Assembly (NCBI GenBank): GCA_963848825.1 | Contig: CAWKFA010000007.1 | Location: 1 to 19,858, forward strand | From: CAVVSQ01 sp963848825 | Lineage (GTDB): Bacteria > Planctomycetota > Planctomycetia > Gemmatales > Gemmataceae | Direction: 5' to 3' | Length of the DNA stretch: 19,858 bases | Shown here: positions 1 to 8,356 of the stretch, one piece after another | How positions within the stretch are numbered: the first letter of the stretch is position 1 | Layout: the number at the start of each line of letters is the position of its first letter | The notes under the pieces: model-generated | Told to the model about the DNA's origin: nothing | What the model saw: only the letters and a program-made list of their open reading frames with translations | Database searches by the model: none | Program-made: the position numbers and the translations under genes

Positions 1-234
1 ATAACAGGTATGCTCCGCGAGTATTTCCTGCAGATCATGTTGCATATTTCACCCCCCTTCCGGGCCCGGTTTCATAAACAACCAGTTCGGCGGCATTCGC
101 AAGGGCGGTACCGATGCAAACGTTTTCACGAGGGATGCCGTCCCGCCCGAGCCTGACCCGCGGCCGCCGCGGCAGGCGAGCTTGGCGAGGCGGCGGCTTG
201 GTCCTCCCAATGTATCGAAGTTCGGAGAATTGCG

Positions 235-564
235 ATGATCGAAAAAGCACAACTCGTCGAGATGTTCGAGGCGATGCGGGCGCAGGCTCCCTGGGACGTT
301 GACTCTGATCTGTTATGGGGCTATTTCTTCACGGGCGAAGACGAAGACGTCATGCGCCGGATATCGGAAAAGCTCATTTCCTTGAATTATGATTTGGTCG
401 AACTCCGCCCGGATGAGAACGAGCCCGGTTTTTGGCTTCATGTTGAGCGCGTGGAGACTCATTCGCCAGACAGCCTGCACGAACGCAATCATGAGTTATA
501 TCAGCTAGCGGACGAGTATTCGGTCAATTACGACGGCATGGACGTGGGGCCGGTCCCCACTTAA
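235..564 (+). CDS. RraB-like (RNase E inhibitor family) protein
   Basis: Encodes 109 residues with the pattern of the RraB family (regulator of ribonuclease E activity B, formerly DUF1260). An N-terminal helical part is followed by WDVDSDLLWGYFF, then an acidic stretch and a C-terminal block WLHVERVETHSPDSL...RNHELYQLADEY...YDGMDVGPVP, which is the most diagnostic part of the family. In E. coli RraB binds RNase E and lowers its activity; whether this copy does so is unknown. It has no signal peptide or membrane segment, so it should be cytoplasmic. The ATG at 235 is preceded by GGAGAA at 224-229, a good ribosome-binding site. The gene stands alone: its downstream neighbour lies on the opposite strand and ends about 380 bp away. 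The stop codon sits inside an inverted repeat. Family assignment is fairly sure; the biological role is inferred. Confidence 0.85.
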   Translation: MIEKAQLVEMFEAMRAQAPWDVDSDLLWGYFFTGEDEDVMRRISEKLISLNYDLVELRPDENEPGFWLHVERVETHSPDSLHERNHELYQLADEYSVNYDGMDVGPVPT

Positions 565-571
565 AAGTGGG
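544..571 (+). terminator. Overlapping inverted repeats at the RraB-like stop codon
   Basis: Two hairpins overlap here. The first pairs GTGGGG (544-549) with CCCCAC (555-560) over a five-base loop. The second pairs CCCACTT (556-562) with AAGTGGG (565-571). They share bases 556-560, so only one can form at a time. No T run follows, so this is at best a weak or factor-dependent transcription end, and it could be a chance palindrome. Confidence 0.3.
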
Positions 572-942
572 AACCGCAAGTGAGGGAATGCGGATAACCC
601 GGGGGAAGCGTGATCCGCAAGCTTTCGGCTCAAACGTTACTTTTTTTTCGGCGTCTCCACCCCCTTTGAACCAGCGGCCTGTCTGCGACGTTTCCTTGTC
701 CTGCGATGAAATCGGTTGCAGTAACGCTGGGTGCGGACGGCCGCCGTCCAACAAGCCCATAGTGCGGCGCCGCCAAATCATCAGAAGGCAAACTTCGGTG
801 TTGCGACCAAGCCAATGGCCAGTAAAGTTTGCCCCACCTTCATTAACCTCAATGAACCGCCTCTTTCTAATGGAACCGCAGAGAACGCGGAGAAACACAA
901 AGAGGACATTTTGCTGCGTTTCTGCTTTTCACGGCGCCGGTC
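565..942. other. Intergenic region, no gene recognised
   Basis: The 378 bp between the RraB-like gene and the convergent end of sulfatase 1 hold open frames on both strands, but none resembles a known protein or has a convincing start. Near 866-903 is an A/G-rich tract with imperfectly repeated CGCAGAGAACGCGGAGAAA. It resembles degenerate 'cgcagag' repeats that I recall from intergenic spaces of several environmental bacteria. No rho-independent terminator for sulfatase 1 is evident. Confidence 0.5.
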
Positions 943-3364
943 TCATTTCAGTTCAATCGTGATCCGCCTAATTCGTCCGTTGAAGCGGTTGTTCCCCTGT
1001 GCATAGTCCTCGGTCACCGGCGTAGCTTCATCCACACCGACGTCCGCGGTCTCGTCAGCCGAGAATGCGAAGGGCACCGTTTGTTCAATTTTCCCCTCGG
1101 CGACCTTGGTGCCGTTGACAAAAAGGGCGCTTTTGCCACCCCCTCCAGGCATCTTGCCGCCATCATAGGCGAATTGGTAACGAATGGTCGCCTTGCCAGC
1201 CGGCAGCACTTCCTTGGATGCGATGGTCGTGCGCTGCACGTCGAACCAGTTGTAATGGTGGTAGACTTTACCCTCCTTCATATACAAGCTCCAACCGGCG
1301 AAACGGCCGCCCTGGCAAATAATCACGCCTTTGCCATCTTTGGGAACCTCCACGTCGGCGGTGATCGTGTAGGACGTGTTCTTGAGGTTGATGAAGGCGT
1401 TCTCCATCATCCCGGTCATCCCTTCATACACGGTCAGGTCGGTGCGCCCGAACATCAAGTCCGGGCGGCCAGCTATCTTCGGATTGAAGCGCTCGACACG
1501 CCGGTCGTCCAGCGGCAAGACGTTGTACTTCTTGGCCTCGACGAGGAATAGCTCCTGAAGCTCCTTGAGCTTGGCCGGATTCTTGGCGGCGAGGTCATTA
1601 GCCTGGCTGAAGTCCACGTCCACGTGATATAGCTCCCACCGGTCCTTGTCGAACGGTGGAGGCTTGGCGGTGGTATCCCACGGGACACTGTGCTGCACAC
1701 ACGCGGTCCAGCCGTCGTGATAGATTGCCCGATTGCCGAACATCTCGAAATACTGTGTCGTGCGGCGATCCTTCGCCTTGGCCTCGTCGAAGGAGTACAA
1801 GATGCTCACCCCCTCGATGGGCCGTTGCTTGGCGCCGTTGACGACCTCGGGGTGGGGAACGCCAACCGCCTCCAGTACGGTTGGTGCAATGTCAATCACG
1901 TGGTGGAATTGCGGACGCACTTCCCCTTGCGACTTGATTCCCTTCGGCCAGTGGACAATCATGCCGTTGCGGGTGCCACCGAAGTGGGAGGCCACCTGCT
2001 TGGCCCACTGAAATGGCGTGTTGCCGGCGATCGCCCAGCCGACCGCGAAATGGTTGTAGGCTTTTGGACCACCATATTCGTCCAGGCGCTTGAGTTGGTT
2101 GGCCACCGTGTCTACCGCTCCCAGCCCATTCAACGCCATGATTTCGTTAAAAGTCCCCAGCAGGCCGCCCTCGGCGCTGGCACCGTTGTCGCCGATGATG
2201 TAGAAGAACAGGGTGTTGTCCAGCTTGCCCATCTCTTCCAGGGCAGTCACGAGTCGGCCCACTTCGACATCCGTGTGTTCGCCAAAGCCCGCGAACACCT
2301 CCATCTGGCGAGCGAATAGCTTCTGCTCGTCAGCGCTGAGCGTGTTCCAGGCCTTGACGCCTTCGGGCATTGGCGTGAGCTTGGTTCCCTTGGGCACAAC
2401 TCCGAGCTCGATCTGGCGCTTGAGAGTCTCTTCCCTCATCTTGTCCCAGCCACTATCGAATTTACCCTTGTACTTGGCGATATACTCCTTGGGCACCTGG
2501 TGCGGCGCATGCACGGCCCCGGTTGCGAAGTAGGTGAAGAACGGCCGATCCGGTGTCGCGCCTGGTGATAACGAATCCAGTTGATGGCCTGAGTGGTCAT
2601 GTCGGTGGTGAAATGGTAATTGGGATCGTGCGGTGGGTCCACCCGAGTGACGCCGTCATATATGAGTGGTGCCCACTGGTTCGTTTCGCCGCCAAGGAAG
2701 CCGTAGAACTTGTCAAAGCCCGAGTGAGTGGGCCAGCGATCGAACGGGCCGGAGGGGCTGACTTCCCAGGCGGCAGTTTCGTGATACTTGCCGAACGCTC
2801 CGGTGATGTAGCCCCACAGGCGCAGCATCTCCGCCAGCGTGCCGACACTGGCGGGACGTACGCCAGTATTTCCGGGGAACGAGGTAGCCACTTCCGTGAT
2901 GGCGCCGGCGTTGCAAGAATGGTGATTGCGGCCCGTCAACAGCGCCATGCGCGTCGGCGAACACAGGGCGAGGTGTGGAAGCGGTTGTACTTGAGCCCAG
3001 CCTTTGCTAGCTTCTCCGCTGTGGGCATGTGGATCGGACCCCCGAAGGCGCTTGAATGCGCAAACCCGATATCATCGAGCAACACGATGACGATGTTCGG
3101 CGCTCCCTTGGGCGGCTTGACTTCGAAACGCGGCGGCGCCTTTGCATTGCGAGCGTCGATTTCGGTGATCGGCGGATAGGTGGGTTCGGGGATGGGGAGG
3201 ACCTTGCCTTTGCCGGCATTGCCATTGCCGGCCTGCGTCGCGGTGGGCGCCGGCTCTGCGCCACGCCTCAAGCTCCGGCTGGAAGAACTGGACGATGGCC
3301 GCGCCGCGCCGATCAAAATGGCGAGGCAAAGATACAGGCCCCATTTCACGAATCGCCTTGTCAT
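943..3364 (-). pseudogene. Arylsulfatase 1, family S1, long form (two frame breaks)
   Basis: A long arylsulfatase of about 806 residues (the size class of mycobacterial AtsA) that hydrolyses sulfate esters. It is read in three frames: 3364 to about 2970, about 2969 to 2560, and about 2559 to 943. Piece 1 has a TRRFVK start that could be a Tat signal, a hydrophobic segment, a Ser-rich linker and metal ligands in IVIVLLDDIG (residues 97-98). Piece 2 opens with L-C-S-P-T-R, whose Cys is converted to formylglycine, followed by LTGRNHHS and YGFLGGETNQW. Piece 3 has TPDRPFFTYFATGAVHAPHQ, GDNGASAEGG, the HFGGTRNG block, and from about residue 600 a beta-sandwich domain ending RRITIELK. Both breaks equal loss of one base. 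The ATG at 3364 follows a strong GGGGAGGT site. As given, no active protein could be made: the first break precedes the catalytic Cys. Sequencing error or true inactivation cannot be separated here. Confidence 0.88.
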
Positions 3365-3429
3365 CTGCTACCTCCCCGAAATGTTAGTTCCCGTTCTGGC
3401 CACGCACCCGAGAACAGCTATTTCCGCGG

Positions 3430-3951
3430 CTACTCGCGCAATCGTTCCATTGTCAGAACTGTCCCTTTGCGATCCTCGATGACGAGCTGGTCTTTTGCGA
3501 GGGTGCGAATCATTTGCACGTCGGTCGCCGCCTGCCCGGTATTCGGATTGACGGAAGTGATACGTAAGACATCACCTTCGACCGCAGCGGTTGCCTTGAT
3601 CGTGTACCCCTTGCCATCCATGTTAGCCTGGACGATCATTGTGCCGTCGCGGTGGAAATACATCCTGCCTCCCGTCAATGCCTCATTGCTCTTGCCCTCT
3701 CCGGTGGCCTTTACATCCGTGACAACCCAGGTACCGACCATGGCAAGCGGTATGCGCGTCAGGACGTAAAAATGGAGGATCGCGTAGGCTCCCGCCCCAG
3801 CGAGCAGGATGAGGGTAAGCCCGAGAAGCCATTTCAGCTTCGAGGACTTTGGGCTGGTCTCGATCCGCACGGCCGCTGGACTTGCGTGCCGCGCACGTGT
3901 TTCTTCGATCTTATCTTTCAGCTTTTTCAATTTTGCGTGTTTTGGTGGCAT
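3430..3951 (-). CDS. Membrane-anchored 'VGTW' lipocalin-like protein (copy 1)
   Basis: Encodes 173 residues. A Lys-rich N-terminus (MPPKHAKLKKLKDK) is followed by a single membrane segment (KWLLGLTLILLAGAGAYAILHF, roughly residues 53-74). After it comes an extracytoplasmic domain with VGTWVV, a Gly/basic strand region (YFHRDGTMIV), VEGDVLRITSVNPNTG and QMIRTLAKDQLVIEDRKG. This matches the pattern of planctomycete paralogous families such as TIGR03066/TIGR03067, which have no known function. A paralogue with the same layout lies at 8357-8815. The reading frame is open back to 4062, but I chose the ATG at 3951 because the basic N-terminus and membrane segment follow it, as in the paralogue. Its ribosome-binding site is weak (GAAGT). 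It lies 65 bp upstream of sulfatase 1 and may be co-transcribed with it. Confidence 0.75.
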   Translation of the reverse strand: MPPKHAKLKKLKDKIEETRARHASPAAVRIETSPKSSKLKWLLGLTLILLAGAGAYAILHFYVLTRIPLAMVGTWVVTDVKATGEGKSNEALTGGRMYFHRDGTMIVQANMDGKGYTIKATAAVEGDVLRITSVNPNTGQAATDVQMIRTLAKDQLVIEDRKGTVLTMERLRE

Positions 3952-4145
3952 AAGTACTTCGACAATTGGACCGAAATCCCGTGACGGTGTTGCGGGTGGA
4001 GCAAATTGTAGGTAGTCAGCAGCCAGTAACAAGATAGAACCGTGCCATTCGGGTCCCGACATCTTTGCTCGATGCCAGATGAGCGACTGGAATCTTCATG
4101 CGAGCGAATATCCTGGTCATGACATTGGCTTCGTCAGCATGCCTC

Positions 4146-4592
4146 TCAGCCCCAGACGAGCATGAAAATTGCCATAATCACGCCAAGTAAGATCACGAGC
4201 AAGGAGACGAGCAGCGCCAGTGGCAGCAACGGCGGTTCTGCATGCTTGAGCCGAGCCAGCGTGCAAGCTTGTTGATAATAGACCACGGATGCGGCCCCCA
4301 GAAAAAGCGTGGCGGCGACGGTCAGGGCGATGCCGATGACGTGGCTGCTGTTCAACCAATTGGTGCCGGCGAGAACCCGCGCCTCGTGTAGAACTGCCGC
4401 GACCTTATCGATGGCGAGGCCGGCCGTAATCAAGGTAAAGGCGGTTCTTACCCAGGCGAGCTGCGTGCGGTCCAGCGCCAACTCGGTCCGTTGCACAGCG
4501 AGATTCACGCCTGGATCTGGAGCTGCGCGGATCGGCTCGGGAGCGGGGCTTTTTGTGGTTTGTTGGTTGTCGCTCATACATTTTTTTCCCAT
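4146..4592 (-). CDS. DUF202 (YidH-like) membrane protein
   Basis: Encodes 148 residues from ATG 4592, or 143 from the internal ATG at 4577 (MSDNQQ...). The core LAVQRTELALDRTQLAWVRTAFTLITAGLAI is the DUF202 signature (RT-x-LA-x-x-RT-x-LAW-x-RT). Membrane segments follow: SSHVIGIALTVAATLFLGAASVVYY and PLALLVSLLVILLGVIMAIFML. DUF202 proteins such as E. coli YidH are small inner-membrane proteins of unknown function. The gene starts at the end of the TM/coiled-coil gene (4601-5239) with almost no gap, which suggests translational coupling. Neither start has a clear Shine-Dalgarno sequence; a run of seven A lies between them. Family membership is confident, function is not known. Confidence 0.85.
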   Translation of the reverse strand: MGKKCMSDNQQTTKSPAPEPIRAAPDPGVNLAVQRTELALDRTQLAWVRTAFTLITAGLAIDKVAAVLHEARVLAGTNWLNSSHVIGIALTVAATLFLGAASVVYYQQACTLARLKHAEPPLLPLALLVSLLVILLGVIMAIFMLVWG

Positions 4593-4600
4593 AACCCAAA

Positions 4601-5239
4601 CTACTCCGCGCCACGGGATACAGGACTACGATGACCATGGTGATTATCAGAACCAAGGCAGCAAAGCCGAGAACCACGGGCGCAGTCGCGGCGCTCGAAT
4701 TTCGACGCCATCCCGCCGACACACAGGACGCTGGCGAACATCACGGTCATCAGCACGTAGTTGTCCGCGATTTGATTGGCTGCCATCGCCTCTTTCATCT
4801 TTTGGTCCCCCTCGGCACGCAGGCGCTGATAGTCCTCATCGAATTTGAGAGGCACCTTGTTGACATACTCCCCCATGACCAGGGGATGGGCGGGCGCGTC
4901 GGCGTTTTCGAGCGGTTTGGTAGCCAGCCAGGCCGTGAACGCTGCCCGAAGTTCAGGCCGCAATCGGGTCACGTAGAACTCGACGACCTTCTCTTTCTTT
5001 TCCACCACCGCCTGGACGAGATTCATGATCACAATCGCATCGAGGGTGTGCTGCTGTTCAGCCAGCACTTGTTTGGCGGCTGCCTCCCTGGCACTGGCAT
5101 TGGCCTCGGCAATCCGAAAGGTTTGAATGCCGCCCCAGCGCGTCCCTTCGTAGGCGCACCAGGCCGTGCCGAGAACAGCGAGTGAAAGCAACACGGCCTC
5201 GACGATTTCCAGGCGATGGGTGAGGCGATCCCTGTCCAT
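4601..5239 (-). CDS. Membrane protein with central helical domain; C-terminal TM out of frame
   Basis: Encodes 212 residues as read. After a short N-terminus comes membrane segment 1 (EIVEAVLLSLAVLGTAWCAYEG), then a long charged, probably coiled region (about residues 35-150) and segment 2 (YVLMTVMFASVLCVGGMASKF). After KFERR at about 4700 the in-frame sequence turns into low-complexity DCARGSRLCCLGSDNHHGHR. A neighbouring frame there reads APVVLGFAALVLIITMVIVV, an obvious third membrane helix. A net +1/-2 frame change near 4690-4712 is therefore likely, and the true C-terminus probably continues in that frame. I recall similar three-TM proteins next to DUF202 genes, without a known function. 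The start has AAGGC upstream. It follows the 2-TM gene by about 24 bp. Unnamed; not enzymatic by any visible motif. Confidence 0.72.
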   Translation of the reverse strand: MDRDRLTHRLEIVEAVLLSLAVLGTAWCAYEGTRWGGIQTFRIAEANASAREAAAKQVLAEQQHTLDAIVIMNLVQAVVEKKEKVVEFYVTRLRPELRAAFTAWLATKPLENADAPAHPLVMGEYVNKVPLKFDEDYQRLRAEGDQKMKEAMAANQIADNYVLMTVMFASVLCVGGMASKFERRDCARGSRLCCLGSDNHHGHRSPVSRGAE

Positions 5240-5263
5240 AATTTGCCTTGCTGAAAATTAAAT

Positions 5264-5684
5264 TCAGGGTTTTGTCGGTGCGTCATTCGAATCGGGTAAT
5301 TTCGGACCAAGCCACGGGCACATGAGCGCATTGAAGAGGCCGCGGAGCAGCAGGTACGGGACAATGGCCACGGCGACAACGACGGCCACGGTTTCGAGCG
5401 GATAGAACCACTGCAGGGCGATGATCTGGAAAGCCGTGTCTAACAGGACGGCAAGCACGAGAACTTTTGCAATAGCCTGCCAACTTGCCAGAAGCTGGGC
5501 TCGCCGCTCCGCAGGGTCGCGTGGCCCGCCCCAGAGAAGAAAGGGCCGCCCTTCGCGCGCAAACCGCAGACCATCGCGAATGCCGATGAACGCCGCGACC
5601 GTCGGTTGCAGGATGAAACGCAAATGAAAAGGGCCGTCCGCGCGCAATGAGGTTATCCCAAAATCTCGTCACGTATTCTTCCAT
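5264..5684 (-). pseudogene. Small 2-TM membrane protein, one frame break
   Basis: The gene reads MEEYVTRFWDNLIAR from ATG 5684, then continues in another frame as DGPFHLRFILQPTVAAFIGIRDG and on to the end at 5264. The junction lies at about 5636-5642, inside a GCGCGC stretch; two lost bases there would restore a protein of about 140 residues. The family is widespread and uncharacterised: a short amphipathic start, a 'GP-x-HxRF-x-LQP' block, RDG, then two membrane helices (IAKVLVLAVLLDTAFQIIAL and TVAVVVAVAIVPYLLLRGLF). It is encoded about 100 bp downstream of sulfatase 2 and just upstream of the TM/coiled and DUF202 genes. These three form a compact membrane-protein block. A caller that ignores the break would report only a TTG-started product from 5647. 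Confidence 0.75.
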
Positions 5685-5784
5685 GGCGAACGTCCGAATT
5701 TGGCTCAAAACGTCGCCGCGGGCATGGCCCGCGGCGACGCTGTTTGCCCATTTGCCGGCAAGCGGCTCGAGAAATCGAGGGCCG

Positions 5785-7308
5785 TTACAGGTCGCGGCTT
5801 TCAAGTCCGACTTTCAATTTCTCCATGACCTGATCCAGGCTGAAGCTGGCAGCTTTTTGCCGAGGCGGATAATCCTTGAAGGTCATCAGAAAGGTCCCGA
5901 CGATGTTCTGCGCAGGAATGAGAACAAAGGCGTGATCGATCATCCAGTCCCAGTAGGTATTGGAGGTGATGTCCGCATGTTCGTAGGGATCGGTGCGCAA
6001 GTTGAAAACCTTCGGGACGCGCAGGGCCACAAAGGGCTCAGCCCAGATCTGCAATGTGCCGGGGCACCGCTGTTCCATGAACACGATCTTCCAGTTGTCG
6101 TAACGCAAGGCCACCAGGTCGGCGTCGTCGCTGAAGTAATAAAACTCCTTGCGTGGGCCCGCTGTCACCTTCCCCGTGAACAACGCCAGCATGTTGTAGC
6201 CATCCAGGTGAACCTTGAATTTCTTCTTGCCGGCCTTGTGCCCTTTCAGCAGTTTCTCCTTGATGTTCGGTTCTCCGGCAGCGGCCAGGAGGGTCGGCAG
6301 CCAGTCCAGGTGACTGACGATCTCGTTGCACACCGAGCCGGCGGGAATGTGCCCCGGCCAGCGGACAAACGCCGGAACTCGGTAGGCGCCTTCCCAGTTG
6401 GTGTTCTTCTCGGCCCGGAAGGGGGTCGTGCCGGCATCCGGCCAGGAGTTGCAGTGCGGCCCGTTGTCGGTGCCGTACATGACGATGGTGTTGTCCGCGA
6501 TGCCCAGGTCGTCGAGCAGCTTGAGCAGGTCGCCGATCGCCCTGTCGTGATTGATCATGGTGTCGTGATAGGGGGACTGCCAACGTCCGGCCTGCCCCTC
6601 GGTTCCAGGCTGGACGTACGTGCGGAAATGCATGTGAGTGCTGTTGAACCAGACGAAAAACGGCGTGCCCGCGGCATGCTGCTGCTTGATGAAAGCGGTC
6701 GCCGCCGCGACAAATTCATTGTCGCAGGTTTTCATGCGCTCCTTGGTGAGCGGGCCGGTATTCTCGATCTTCTGCGTGCCGTCTGGCTTGGCCCAGCAGT
6801 GCAGAACGCCGCGCGGGCCGAATTTCTTCAAGAATTCCGGAAACTCCTCCGGCCTGGGGTAATCGGGATGCTCCGGCTCTTCCTCCGCATTCAGGTGGTA
6901 CAGATTGCCGAAGAACTCATCGAATCCATGCATGGTCGGCAGGTGCTCGTCGCGATCGCCGAAGTGATTCTTGCCGAACTGCCCCGTGGCATAGCCCAGC
7001 GGCTTGAGAAGTTCCGCGATGGTGGGGTCTTCAGCGCGGGCGCCGAGGACGGCTCCCGGCAGCCCGACCTTGCTCAGGCCGGAGCGGAATACGCTTTGCC
7101 CGAACATGAACGCAGAGCGGCCCGCGGTGCAACTCTGCTCCGCGTAGTAGTCGGTGAACAACATGCCCTCGTTCGCCACGCGGTCGATGTTGGGAGTTCG
7201 GTAGCCCATCATGCCTTTCGTGAAGACACTGAGGTTGGACTGGCCGATATCGTCCCCCCAGAGGATGAGGATGTTGGGTGGTGTTTCGGGTTTGCTTGAT
7301 TTTGCCAT
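5785..7308 (-). CDS. Arylsulfatase 2, family S1, CTAGR type, no signal peptide
   Basis: Encodes an intact sulfatase of 507 residues. It opens with MAKSSKPETPPNILILWGDD, giving metal ligands D19-D20. The active-site motif is S-C-T-A-G-R with C60 and R64, the C-x-A-x-R form rather than the C-x-P-x-R of its two neighbours. Other conserved pieces are ATGQFGKNHFGDRDE, FNSTHMHF, MYGTDNG and FRAEKNTNWEGAYRVPAFVRWPG. These are typical of S1 sulfatases (alkaline-phosphatase superfamily) that cleave sulfate esters after Cys is converted to formylglycine. There is no signal peptide or C-terminal extension, so it is probably cytoplasmic. AGGGAGTAAGGA lies just upstream of the ATG. The substrate cannot be read from the sequence. 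It lies between the LssY_C gene (about 220 bp upstream) and the membrane-protein block. Confidence 0.92.
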   Translation of the reverse strand: MAKSSKPETPPNILILWGDDIGQSNLSVFTKGMMGYRTPNIDRVANEGMLFTDYYAEQSCTAGRSAFMFGQSVFRSGLSKVGLPGAVLGARAEDPTIAELLKPLGYATGQFGKNHFGDRDEHLPTMHGFDEFFGNLYHLNAEEEPEHPDYPRPEEFPEFLKKFGPRGVLHCWAKPDGTQKIENTGPLTKERMKTCDNEFVAAATAFIKQQHAAGTPFFVWFNSTHMHFRTYVQPGTEGQAGRWQSPYHDTMINHDRAIGDLLKLLDDLGIADNTIVMYGTDNGPHCNSWPDAGTTPFRAEKNTNWEGAYRVPAFVRWPGHIPAGSVCNEIVSHLDWLPTLLAAAGEPNIKEKLLKGHKAGKKKFKVHLDGYNMLALFTGKVTAGPRKEFYYFSDDADLVALRYDNWKIVFMEQRCPGTLQIWAEPFVALRVPKVFNLRTDPYEHADITSNTYWDWMIDHAFVLIPAQNIVGTFLMTFKDYPPRQKAASFSLDQVMEKLKVGLESRDL

Positions 7309-7526
7309 TCCTTACTCCCTGAATATGAGTGACTGCCGGAAATGTCGGTGTGGTGCGTCGAATTCACGCTCGAAGATCAAGGCGATTCGCCTTTCATCAA
7401 TATGTGCATGTCCGCGAAGCAGTTGACGGCGATGCCAAGACAAGTATATCGAGTAGCGGCCAGACAGTACGCGAACTACAAGCCCCCTCAAACGCGTCAT
7501 TGCCAAAGCTCGGCGCGAAAGTTCGT

Positions 7527-8282
7527 TCACTTGTTGCCGATCACGCCTACGAATAACCGGCCATCGGTGTGCCACGGATCACCGCCACCGTTGCGTCCAC
7601 TGCGGGTTTTGTGAAAATCATCCACGATATACGTTTCCGGCAGGTTGCCGGTCATTTCCAGGTCGTGGAAAAGGTAGTCACGTTCCGTGTCGATGTCGGG
7701 GGCCGTGACATGAGTGATCTGACCTGTCGTGCGGCTGAGGCCGACATGGTCGTCAAATATGGCGGCGCCAACCCATAACGGTCGCCCGTCCACGTCGAGT
7801 TCGTCGGAGCGCCAGAGGCGCACGTGATGCCGTCGCCTTGGGTCGTCACCGACGGGCTTTTCAAAGGCCAAGTCCTCTTTACGACCCCATAAATAAAGAT
7901 TGCTGACCGGCGCTGCGTCGTAAGGCCGCTTGAGGACAGACGCATCGGCGATTTCCAGGCAACTCGCCAGTGTCAGCGGATCCGCCGCATACCACTTGGC
8001 GGCCACCATGATCTTCATGACGTTGGCCTTCATACCAACAAGGGCCACGTTAAGTGGATCGCCGGGAATGCCTGAAGCCGTGTGGGTGACACCGGGAATG
8101 TTTTCCAGCGCCGGATGCCGCCGGTCATAGCGTTTCCAAAGCTGCGGAATCAGGAGATAGGCCGCTGCTAGCCACGTTACGAGTAACAAGGCTGCCAGTT
8201 GAAGTAGACGCCTCCGAAGCCGAGGACGCTTCGTCGGCATCGGGGAGCTTGCCGTGTCAGGCACGGGGATCGGGTTTTCCAT
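7527..8282 (-). CDS. LssY_C-domain membrane protein
   Basis: Encodes 251 residues. A basic N-terminus (TKRPRLRRRLLQ) precedes one membrane helix (LAALLLVTWLAAAYLLIPQL, about residues 31-50). The remainder is an extracytoplasmic LssY C-terminal-type domain: GDPLNVALVG, KWYAADPLTL, PVSNLYLWGRKEDLAFEKPV, RRRHHVRLW and GRPLWVGAAIFDD, then ITHVTAPDIDTERDYL. LssY is named from a Legionella type I secretion locus; in other bacteria the C-terminal domain is uncharacterised. The order HHVRLW then LWVGAA is the family's clearest signature. The start at 8282 has only a weak AGGT upstream. It sits between a VGTW protein and sulfatase 2 in the same direction, so it is probably co-transcribed with them. 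No enzymatic motif is evident. Confidence 0.82.
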   Translation of the reverse strand: MENPIPVPDTASSPMPTKRPRLRRRLLQLAALLLVTWLAAAYLLIPQLWKRYDRRHPALENIPGVTHTASGIPGDPLNVALVGMKANVMKIMVAAKWYAADPLTLASCLEIADASVLKRPYDAAPVSNLYLWGRKEDLAFEKPVGDDPRRRHHVRLWRSDELDVDGRPLWVGAAIFDDHVGLSRTTGQITHVTAPDIDTERDYLFHDLEMTGNLPETYIVDDFHKTRSGRNGGGDPWHTDGRLFVGVIGNK

Positions 8283-8356
8283 AATGGTACCTGGGCGGAG
8301 GGGCCAAGAGCGTTCAATAAAAAAAGGGGCAGATCCGTTGAAGCGCCTGGCGGCGT

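Noticed and set aside
1..234. A gene before the RraB-like protein
   Set aside because: Open frames on both strands are short and Arg/Pro-rich with no start signals or recognisable similarity.
1081..2533. Plus-strand open frames opposite sulfatase 1
   Set aside because: Antisense shadows; the minus strand carries an unmistakable sulfatase.
2436..3364. Treating the three sulfatase 1 pieces as separate small genes
   Set aside because: The pieces join in the exact order of one known sulfatase architecture, overlap only at the frame changes and lack their own ribosome-binding sites.
5647..7299. A 550-codon open frame on the plus strand opposite sulfatase 2
   Set aside because: It mirrors the minus-strand sulfatase codon by codon. 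The product has no recognisable motif, while the minus-strand reading has the full sulfatase signature.
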